Source: CAWHBO01 sp963827735 (lineage in GTDB: Bacteria; Patescibacteriota; Patescibacteriia; Patescibacteriales; UBA12075). Taken from it: DNA of 64,000 bases. The DNA lies in assembly GCA_963827735.1 (NCBI GenBank), contig CAWHBO010000002.1, forward strand, positions 62,001 through 126,000, given 5' to 3'. Under the pieces are notes generated by a model. It searched no databases, had not been told where the DNA came from, and was given only the letters and a program-made list of their open reading frames with translations. Position 1 is the stretch's first letter, and every line of letters starts with the position of its first letter. The position numbers and the translations under genes are program-made. Positions 57,555-64,000 of the stretch are shown one piece after another.

Positions 57555-58700
57555 TTTTTCTATAAAACAATCGCTGCGATAATTTTGTATATTTTTAAGC
57601 TCAATGCGGCTGATATTTTCCATATCAGCCGGTTTTTTTATCGCTTCTTTCATTTTTACTGATAAATCTTCCCCATCTCCGGCTTTAAACAAAATTCCGC
57701 CTAAATTTTCCGTCAATTCCGCTGCTCCGCCTATAGCCGAAGAGATAACCGGCAGACCCCAAGAAGCCGCCTCATAAATGACAGTTGGAGAATTTTCATA
57801 ACAAACGGAAGGCATGATCAGGCAATCGCAAAGCCGGTAATATTCCTCAAGCTTATCAGTGTTAAAGCCAAAATATTCTATTCCTGGTTGAGACAAGAAT
57901 TGCTTGTATTTTTCATCCAGCATATTTTTTCCAAACAAAACCAGCCTTGATCGGCAATCTTTATCACTGATATTTATTTGCTGAAAAATTTCAAGAAGCA
58001 AATGGACGCCTTTTGCCTTAGACAAATGCCCAACGTAAAGAAAAGTGAAGGCGCTGTTTGCTTTCTGCGGAATTTTTCTGTATTCCTGAATTTTAACTGG
58101 ATTTGGTAAAATAATTTTTCTGGTTTTTTTAAAAAAATCTCTTTTTTCATGTTCAGCCATCAACCATTTTGAAGGCGAGATAACGATATCAGTGAAAGAA
58201 AAAAGCTTCCGGTTGATTGCCTGATATGTTTTAGCGGGCAAGGTGTTTAAAATTTCTTCTTTTCCCAAACACATCAGCCCGGAAGGATGCAACAGCTGGA
58301 TATCATGAAGGACGTGCGCGTGTTTGATGCCCATTTTTTTAAGAAGAACCGGCATCAAGCTTCCGAGGCCTTTCAAATTATGAGTTATCACAACATCAGG
58401 TTTTTCTGCTGCTAAGATTTTTTTTAATTTATAATATGATAAAATATCAATCATTTCCCCGACATGCCAAAGCAGCTTCAAAATCAAAGGGATGCGATCC
58501 AAATCGTGATAAAACGATTTTATGCGATATACTTTCATTGAATCATTAAACGTTTTTTCAACTCTAAAATAAGGCTTCGTGCTTATCACAAAAACATCAT
58601 GGCCTTTGTAAGCCAAGCCCGAAGCGGTTAATTCCACAATCCTTTCCGCCCCGCCTCTTTGGTATGGTTTATATAAATTGTTTATCAGACAAATTTTCAT
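57531..58700 (-). CDS. Glycosyltransferase family 4 protein
   Basis: 389 residues, GT-B fold. N-terminal 'NNLYKPYQRGGAERIVELTASGLAYKGHDVFVIS', central 'FLYVGHLSKAKGVHLLLEIFQ' and the E-x7-E motif in 'CYENSPTVIYEAASWGLPVI'. Transfers a sugar from a nucleotide-sugar donor, probably in surface glycan or pilin glycosylation. Donor and acceptor unknown. 4 bp after the next glycosyltransferase. Confidence 0.9.
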   Translation of the reverse strand: MKICLINNLYKPYQRGGAERIVELTASGLAYKGHDVFVISTKPYFRVEKTFNDSMKVYRIKSFYHDLDRIPLILKLLWHVGEMIDILSYYKLKKILAAEKPDVVITHNLKGLGSLMPVLLKKMGIKHAHVLHDIQLLHPSGLMCLGKEEILNTLPAKTYQAINRKLFSFTDIVISPSKWLMAEHEKRDFFKKTRKIILPNPVKIQEYRKIPQKANSAFTFLYVGHLSKAKGVHLLLEIFQQINISDKDCRSRLVLFGKNMLDEKYKQFLSQPGIEYFGFNTDKLEEYYRLCDCLIMPSVCYENSPTVIYEAASWGLPVISSAIGGAAELTENLGGILFKAGDGEDLSVKMKEAIKKPADMENISRIELKNIQNYRSDCFIEKLLEIVSS

Positions 58701-58704
58701 AAAT

Positions 58705-59820
58705 CTATTTATCGCAATAAAGCCTATCTAAATTATCGCCAATTCTTTGCCAGTCATATTTCTCTTGAACCAAGGCGCGTCCCTCCCTGCCCATGGCTAT
58801 CGTTTTATCTTCTGAACCAAACATTTTTCTTATTTTTTTCTCCAAATCCAAAACATCTCCGGTCCTAAACAAAAGTCCTTGTTTCCCGTCTTCAAAAACC
58901 GAACGCACTCCCGGCAAATCACTGGCGATTACAGCTGTGCCGGAAGCCATGGCCTCAAGAAGAACAATCCCGAAGGCTTCGTTGCTGTTTATGGCAGGGA
59001 GTAACAGGGATCCGGCTTTGCGATAAGCTTCATAAAATCCCTCGCCGTCAATGCCTCCGAGAAATTTTACCTGATCATCAATCCCAAGGCCTTTTGTTTG
59101 TTTTTCATATTCTTCTTTTAGATTTCCTTTACCGATAATATCCAATTTCCAATCTAAATCGCTTATTCTTGCCAGTGCCCGGAACAAGATATCAAGTCCT
59201 TTAAAATAGTGAGCGCTATCCAAAGCGCCCACAAACAATAGCTTGTTCAAATCTTTATCGGAATTTTCAAGCGGCCTGAATTTTACCAAATCGACGCCAA
59301 ATGGCAATTCATAAAATTTCGTCTTATTCTTCGCATATGTTTTTCGAATTGAAGAGTTGGAAATATAATCCAGACTGGCGCAGATTATTTTTTCCGCGCT
59401 ACGTATGAGCGAAGGAAAAATCAATTTTGACGGCCAGGAAAACGGGCGCAGATAAATCGGCAAACCGGCGACATCCATATGATAATGCATAAAAAACCGG
59501 AATTTTTTCTTAAGCACCGCCTTTAAAAACCAAAACGGAACATCACCCCCGAAAAAAGGATAATGTAAATGTACGATATCAAATTCGTTTAGTTTGCCCA
59601 TAAGACCAGGAATAAAAGCGGCATTTCCGTATTTTATGAGCGGCTTTAAGCGTTCAATATGAAAAAGATCAGATTTAAAATCTGATTCATTACCGTAATC
59701 AGGAGTAAAAACTGTTACCTCATGCCCATGTAAAGCTGTGAGTTCAGCTAATTTGAATGCGGCGTTGCTGATTCCGCTCTTATAAGGAGGAAACACACAA
59801 GCTACGTGCGCTATTTTCAT
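58705..59820 (-). CDS. Glycosyltransferase family 4 protein
   Basis: 371 residues. 'CVFPPYKSGISNAAFKLAELTALHGHEVTVFTPDYG', 'LLFVGALDSAHYFKGLDILFRAL' and 'NEAFGIVLLEAMASGTAVIASDLPGV' (E-x7-E) place it in GT4. Operon partner of the preceding transferase. Confidence 0.9.
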   Translation of the reverse strand: MKIAHVACVFPPYKSGISNAAFKLAELTALHGHEVTVFTPDYGNESDFKSDLFHIERLKPLIKYGNAAFIPGLMGKLNEFDIVHLHYPFFGGDVPFWFLKAVLKKKFRFFMHYHMDVAGLPIYLRPFSWPSKLIFPSLIRSAEKIICASLDYISNSSIRKTYAKNKTKFYELPFGVDLVKFRPLENSDKDLNKLLFVGALDSAHYFKGLDILFRALARISDLDWKLDIIGKGNLKEEYEKQTKGLGIDDQVKFLGGIDGEGFYEAYRKAGSLLLPAINSNEAFGIVLLEAMASGTAVIASDLPGVRSVFEDGKQGLLFRTGDVLDLEKKIRKMFGSEDKTIAMGREGRALVQEKYDWQRIGDNLDRLYCDK

Positions 59821-59829
59821 AATGTTGAA

Positions 59830-60426
59830 TCATTGCTTGAATAATCTTTTATGCCAAAAATAAGATCCTAAAAATGCAATTGTCATCTGAATAAAATCAA
59901 TAACATCAGCCCCGCCACCAAACAGCGTAAGCAACAATATCATTACTGGCAGAAAAAAAATCGCCGCCTGATCCTTGATTTCGTCTTTTCTAAAAAGATT
60001 GATAATCTTTGTAGTTGAGTCTTTATCTAAAAAAAGAAAAAATCGCCAGAAAAAAATATAAGAAAAACAAATTACCGATTGTAAAATGTCGATACCATTG
60101 AATGAGCCATTTACAAGAGGCGGAAAAATCAAGAATAAAGCTATGACCAAAGTTACGATTCTGTCATAAATGACATCTTTCAGCTCAAGCTGAGCCACAA
60201 TTTCTTCATTGAAAGCCTCTTTTTCAATTTTTATCAATTGATACCTGGTCGCTTTGAATTTTATGATAAATATGAATAAGACAACTGATAACACGCAAAA
60301 TGTAGCAATAATTCTTTGCGCCTCTGCGATATACCCTCCCAAAAAAAGATAAAAGAAAAAAAACAAAATGCAAGCAATCAAAAAAATTGTTTCCAAAAAT
60401 TCAAAAAATAAATCTTTTGCTCTCAT
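59830..60426 (-). CDS. Hypothetical membrane protein
   Basis: 198 residues with about five to six hydrophobic helices and a charged central loop (~62-85). No family recognised. It is co-oriented with the glycan genes (9-bp and 5-bp gaps), so a transport or lipid-carrier-linked role is possible. Confidence 0.65.
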   Translation of the reverse strand: MRAKDLFFEFLETIFLIACILFFFFYLFLGGYIAEAQRIIATFCVLSVVLFIFIIKFKATRYQLIKIEKEAFNEEIVAQLELKDVIYDRIVTLVIALFLIFPPLVNGSFNGIDILQSVICFSYIFFWRFFLFLDKDSTTKIINLFRKDEIKDQAAIFFLPVMILLLTLFGGGADVIDFIQMTIAFLGSYFWHKRLFKQ

Positions 60427-60431
60427 GTTTG

Positions 60432-60758
60432 TTAATTTTTATTTTTTATCGCAATTTCTCTGATGATTTGGCTGATGTTCCTTTCCTGTCTTTCCAACCG
60501 GAGCCGCATCTTGAAAACCAAATAAAACAGAATGACAAAACCGGCATACAAGAGGACGCTGATTCCGGAAGAAGAAAATCCGACATAGGCCGCAAAACGG
60601 TCAATTTCTTTCAAAAAAACGATAGCGCCGCCCGCCAAAATCCAAAAAATCAGCCAAACAATAAACTCGCCGGAGTTTATTTTGGCATCCTTTTTTTGAA
60701 TAAACAGCCGGAAGACAAAAAACAATATCACGATCAAAGCGATTATTTGTTGCAGCAT
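60432..60758 (-). CDS. DUF2304-like small membrane protein
   Basis: 108 residues, three helices, C-terminal 'MRLRLERQERNISQIIREIAIKN'. Matches the DUF2304 pattern, usually beside a polyprenyl-phosphate glycosyltransferase, as here (4 bp from the GT2 gene). Confidence 0.75.
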   Translation of the reverse strand: MLQQIIALIVILFFVFRLFIQKKDAKINSGEFIVWLIFWILAGGAIVFLKEIDRFAAYVGFSSSGISVLLYAGFVILFYLVFKMRLRLERQERNISQIIREIAIKNKN

Positions 60759-60762
60759 AATT

Positions 60763-61455
60763 TTAATCTATTATTTTTTGCATGATTAAATCTTTGATTA
60801 TTCTAAATCCGCCTTTCCCGCTTCCTTTGCCGCCGAACATTCCTTGGCCGAATTCTTTATACACGACAGTGATCGGAACTTCCTTGATGCGGAGCTTAAG
60901 CCGGCCGGCTTTCTCTAAAATTTCGCTGCAATGAGCCGATCCGTCGCTCAAAATTCTGATTTTTTGGAGTGCGGCCCGGTTCATCGCGCGAAAACCGCTT
61001 TGCGGATCAGTCGTTTTAACTCCAAGCAGCCGGTTGAAAATCCTGGCTAAGGGAAAAAGGATGTTTTTTTTAAAAAAAGGCATCGCAGTTTTTTTTCCTA
61101 AAAATCTTGAACCAAAAACGATATCGCATTCATCCTTAAGCAAAGGTTCCAAAACGTCTTTTATCTCAGACACCAAAAATTGGCCGTCGCCGTCAAAATG
61201 AAAAACAATATCCGCGCCCTCAGCCAGGCAAAATTGATTTCCTGTCTCCAAAGCAGCGCCTTGTCCTCTGTTCAGAATGTGCCTTAAAACTGTCGCGCCG
61301 TTTTCCTTGGAACACGACGCGGTTTCATCGGCTGAGCCGTCATCAACGACAATCAGCTTATCAACCATCGGCCTGACCTCGCTTATCACTTTTCCGATAA
61401 CGCCCGCTTCATTGAATGCCGGAATGACGCAATATATTTTCTTTTTGTTTTCCAT
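60763..61455 (-). CDS. Glycosyltransferase family 2 (DPM1-like)
   Basis: 230 residues, GT-A fold. 'CVIPAFNEAGVIGKVISEV', 'LIVVDDGSADETA', 'VFHFDGDGQF' (DxD), and 'GSRFLGKK', 'DPQSGFRAMNR' are typical of dolichol/undecaprenyl-phosphate mannosyl- or glucosyltransferases. Likely loads a lipid carrier for surface glycan synthesis. Confidence 0.9.
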   Translation of the reverse strand: MENKKKIYCVIPAFNEAGVIGKVISEVRPMVDKLIVVDDGSADETASCSKENGATVLRHILNRGQGAALETGNQFCLAEGADIVFHFDGDGQFLVSEIKDVLEPLLKDECDIVFGSRFLGKKTAMPFFKKNILFPLARIFNRLLGVKTTDPQSGFRAMNRAALQKIRILSDGSAHCSEILEKAGRLKLRIKEVPITVVYKEFGQGMFGGKGSGKGGFRIIKDLIMQKIID

Positions 61456-61466
61456 TTTTTTATGTT

Positions 61467-62489
61467 CTAAACGGCTTGTTCAACGCCACGCAGTCCCTTG
61501 CTGGCCCGCAATTCATAAATTGTCCTCTCCAGGCCTTTGTTTAACGGCACCACCGGCATCCACCCCAATTCGTTGCGCGCTCTCGTGATATCAGGTATTT
61601 GCAAAGGTTTCATAAACAGCAGGCCGGGGGCAAATTTATATTTTGATTTTGAATCAATCTCTTTGATGATCATCTCGGCTATGTCCGCCAAATTAACCTC
61701 AACATCGGATCCAATGTTATATGGCCCGTGCAAATCAGACTCCATGATCTTGGATGCGGCGTCCACAACATCGCTGACAAAACAGAAAGAAGACAAAAAT
61801 TTATCATCTCCAAAAATCGTCAATTCATTGTTATCCAACGCATCCGAAATGAAATCCGGTATCATATGCCCTTCGCCGATCTTCATTCTCGGACCATAAG
61901 TCCGAAACAGCCTCAAAATCTTAACATCCAGTTTGTGGACATCGCCATAATTGGCAACCATGGTTTCAGCAAATCTTTTCCCTTCATCATATGCCCCCCG
62001 GTTTGAAAGCGTATTCACAGTCCCCTGATAATCTTCCCTTACCTTTCCTTTTTCTCCTCTTTCATAACCATAAATCACCGAAGATGAAAAATGCAAAAAT
62101 TTTGCGTTATATTTAAGACAAACATCCAAAGCGTTTTTTACGCCATAAGAATTGGCTAAAAGCACTTCAATCTTGCTTTTTTCAAAATCTTTCGGCGACA
62201 TCGGACAAGCTAAATGATAAATCTCTTGTATTCCCTGGAATTCAATTTTATATTTTTTCAATTCCGGAAAAGTTTCCAGATCGATGGGTTTCGTGATATC
62301 ATGCTTGATGAAAGTAAAATTTGGTTCTGACAAAAGATGATCAATGTTTTTTTCACTGCCGCTGGAAAAATTATCCAAACAGATTACCTTTGAAGTCTTG
62401 ATCAATTCATCACAGATATGTGATCCGATAAAACCGGCCCCGCCGGTTACAAGCACATTTTTTTTATCAAAAATTACATTTTTGTTCAT
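61467..62489 (-). CDS. NAD-dependent sugar epimerase/dehydratase (UDP-glucuronate decarboxylase-like)
   Basis: 340 residues, short-chain dehydrogenase (extended) fold. The nucleotide site 'GGAGFIGSH' (16-24), the catalytic Ser region 'HFSSSVIYGYERGEKG', the Y-x3-K in 'AYDEGKRFAE' and 'RLFRTYGPRM' fit UDP-xylose synthase / dTDP-glucose-dehydratase-like enzymes. Supplies a nucleotide sugar to the neighbouring transferases. Exact product not assignable. Confidence 0.85.
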   Translation of the reverse strand: MNKNVIFDKKNVLVTGGAGFIGSHICDELIKTSKVICLDNFSSGSEKNIDHLLSEPNFTFIKHDITKPIDLETFPELKKYKIEFQGIQEIYHLACPMSPKDFEKSKIEVLLANSYGVKNALDVCLKYNAKFLHFSSSVIYGYERGEKGKVREDYQGTVNTLSNRGAYDEGKRFAETMVANYGDVHKLDVKILRLFRTYGPRMKIGEGHMIPDFISDALDNNELTIFGDDKFLSSFCFVSDVVDAASKIMESDLHGPYNIGSDVEVNLADIAEMIIKEIDSKSKYKFAPGLLFMKPLQIPDITRARNELGWMPVVPLNKGLERTIYELRASKGLRGVEQAV

Positions 62490-62548
62490 ATAATTTAATT
62501 AGATAAAGATTGTTTAGATAAAATATTTAAAAAAATTCTAATCTAAAT

Positions 62549-62730
62549 CACAAATTTCAAATAACAAATTCCAAATAAATTCAAAATAACAAATTCAAAT
62601 TATTTATTAAGTTTTAAGATGTTAAGTTTTGAATTTATAATTTTGAATATAGAATTTATTTGAAATCCCGTAAAGGACACGAGGTCCCAACGGGACTTTT
62701 CGGGTTTGTTATTTGTTATTTGGAATTTTA
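62549..62730. repeat. AT-rich inverted repeat with nested insertion
   Basis: CAAATAACAAATTCC words (62549-62610) face TTATTTGTTATTTGGAATT words (62705-62730). The right arm is interrupted by the 38-bp hairpin described separately. Same family as 37638-37798. Confidence 0.8.
62667..62704. repeat. 38-bp GC-rich hairpin inserted in a repeat arm
   Basis: CCCGT...ACGGG outer pairing and GGAC...GTCC inner pairing, ending CTTTTCGGG. Its composition is unlike the surrounding AT-only repeat. Confidence 0.6.
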
Positions 62731-62733
62731 AGG

Positions 62734-64000
62734 TTACCTGGCATTATACGCCGAAATCGTAATGCCGCCGCTATAGCCTTCTTCTAAGGCATAAAACGAA
62801 TTTATCAATTGTCCTGTCCGTAAAAATATCCTGACTTGGGGCGCGCCGCCCGGTCCGGCGGCTGCCGCGATCTCGTCAAAACCGTCATTGTTGAAATCAG
62901 CAACGGTTAAATTTACTCCCCCGTTGAATTTTTTATCAAATACCGAAAACGCAATGGTAAGCTTCCCGTCTGGCTTATACATTTTAACGGTAGGATCGCC
63001 TCCTCTGCCTTCTGCAACTGCAATTTCAGCCCGATTGCCGCTGGCCCCTGATGCAAAATAACCGGCCGACACCTTCACTCCATATCTTCTTGATTTGTTA
63101 AAAGCAAAAAATTGTCCAACCACTTTCCCGTCACGTTTAAAAATTCGGACATGGGGACCTCCTCCAACCCCTGGTCCGGTTATGATTTCATCCGTTCCGT
63201 CTCCCCCAACATCGCCGGCCGCGACATTCACGCCGCCGCGAAAATTTTTATCATAAGCTAAAAATTGATTAAGCAAAGTGCCGTCCCGCTTATAAACCCT
63301 GACTTGAGGTCCGCTCCCGATTCCCATGCCAGTGATAATCTCATCTCTTCCGTCGCCATTAACGTCTCCCGCGGCGACATTCACGCCGCCGCGAAAATTT
63401 TTATCATAAGCTAAAAATTGATAAAGCAAGGTGCCATCGCGCTTAAAAACCTTAACAAGCGGTGAACCGCCGATTCCGGATCCGGCAATGATCTGTTCGT
63501 TTCCATCTCCATATAGATCTCCGGCAGCCAAATTTACGCCACCTTGAAAATTTTCAAATGCGCGGATTCTTCCTGACTCTTCTCCTGAGAGCTTCAGCAA
63601 TTTTATGTCCGCATCCTTGATTGAAATCGGAGCGATTGCCAAATGCTCTTTCTTGGCGCTGATCATCTGCGCCGCGCTGCTTACCGACAAATCCACGTTT
63701 AAGCGCCCATTCCCGAGCTTTCCCGAGTAGTTCGCGTTCAGGCGATTGATGTCATCCGCATTTCTAAGCAGAATATCTTTAACGCCTTTCGCTCCCAATC
63801 TGGGATTGGCGCTCATGACCAAAGCGGCCGCGCCGCTTACCATTGGCGTCGCCATGGAAGTTCCGGACCAAAAACCATCATATTTTTTGTTAAAACTGAA
63901 CGCGGGTGTAACGTATTGCGGGGCGAAAACAGTGGTTGAAAAAATGCTTACGCCGGGACTCGCGATATCAACGCAATTTGATCCATAACTGGAAAACTTG
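62734..64000 (-). CDS. Subtilisin-like (S8) protease with FG-GAP-type repeats, partial (N-terminus beyond window)
   Basis: The frame remains open to the window edge. It begins 'KFSSYGSNCVDIASPGVSIFST' and reaches the catalytic Ser in 'GTSMATPMVSGAAALV', which is unmistakable for S8 proteases; the catalytic Asp and His lie outside. After ~residue 130 of the visible part there are six ~50-residue repeats ('GGVNVAAGDVNGDGRDEIITG', 'GPQVRVYKRDGTLL') of the FG-GAP/VCBS type, with a D-x-N-x-D-G-x-D calcium loop. Two neighbouring repeats are nearly identical at DNA level (63211-63300 and 63363-63450). Probably a secreted or surface protease with a beta-propeller. The start is not in the window. Confidence 0.88.
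   Translation of the reverse strand, partial: KFSSYGSNCVDIASPGVSIFSTTVFAPQYVTPAFSFNKKYDGFWSGTSMATPMVSGAAALVMSANPRLGAKGVKDILLRNADDINRLNANYSGKLGNGRLNVDLSVSSAAQMISAKKEHLAIAPISIKDADIKLLKLSGEESGRIRAFENFQGGVNLAAGDLYGDGNEQIIAGSGIGGSPLVKVFKRDGTLLYQFLAYDKNFRGGVNVAAGDVNGDGRDEIITGMGIGSGPQVRVYKRDGTLLNQFLAYDKNFRGGVNVAAGDVGGDGTDEIITGPGVGGGPHVRIFKRDGKVVGQFFAFNKSRRYGVKVSAGYFASGASGNRAEIAVAEGRGGDPTVKMYKPDGKLTIAFSVFDKKFNGGVNLTVADFNNDGFDEIAAAAGPGGAPQVRIFLRTGQLINSFYALEEGYSGGITISAYNAR

Overview
The window looks like a chromosomal segment of a small-genome bacterium of the Candidate Phyla Radiation (Patescibacteria, Parcubacteria-like). This is an inference from gene content and style. Genes are compact and often separated by AT-rich inverted repeats. 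Pilus, nucleotide-salvage and glycosyltransferase genes dominate, and several housekeeping proteins are divergent or short. TGA acts as a normal stop (for example thyA and purE), so the recoded genetic code of Gracilibacteria/Absconditabacteria does not apply. There is no rRNA, CRISPR array, phage or transposase.

Layout. 1-2300: a partial PLP enzyme overlapped by a radical SAM gene, divergent from a TrmB-type regulator. 2356-6050: a frameshifted MFS transporter, a small membrane protein and parB/parA. 5861-6390: repeat arrays, divergent promoters sharing one -35 element, a tRNA fragment and tRNA-Leu(CAA). 6415-10318: a Cys-rich unknown, an O-antigen-ligase-like/TPR membrane protein and an AI-2E-family exporter. 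10571-13707: purB-purE-purC behind a possible attenuator. 13722-17102: an unknown gene and groES-groEL under a CIRCE operator. 17143-18935: a protein carrying the zinc and Asp-Arg motifs of a carboxysomal-type beta-carbonic anhydrase. 18938-33985: one long minus-strand run in which a complete F1Fo ATP synthase operon (atpI-B-E-F-H-A-G-D-C) is followed after 45 bp by six genes for a complex-I/group-4-hydrogenase-like membrane complex. 34010-39549: a dTMP/deoxynucleotide island (dCMP deaminase, dCTP-deaminase/dUTPase-fold protein, thyA, folA, two small kinases and a thymidylate kinase-dUTPase fusion). 39806-45395: gatB, a SET-domain protein, a tiny transcription unit, a frameshifted Cys-rich gene, miaA and miaB. 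45625-57554: a type IV pilus operon including a ~1390-residue prepilin-like protein. 57531-62489: cell-surface glycan genes. 62734-64000: the C-terminal part of a subtilisin-like protease with FG-GAP-type repeats.

The most unusual system is the membrane complex at 18938-26185. Its six subunits match the HyfI/HyfB/HyfC/HyfE/HyfF/HyfG set, but the large subunit has lost all four Ni-Fe cysteines and the small subunit has lost three of the four ligands of the proximal iron-sulfur cluster. The proton-channel subunits keep their key Glu and Lys residues. It resembles the enigmatic Ehr (energy-converting hydrogenase-related) complexes. It directly follows the ATP synthase and precedes the carbonic-anhydrase-like gene. 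A redox-independent, proton-gradient-linked function, possibly connected with CO2/bicarbonate, is a testable hypothesis and not a demonstrated one.

The second theme is a set of low-complexity interspersed repeats, each built from its own short word and often arranged as long inverted arms. They sit between nearly all operon genes. They also appear in frame inside miaB (two places) and possibly miaA, in loops between conserved motifs.
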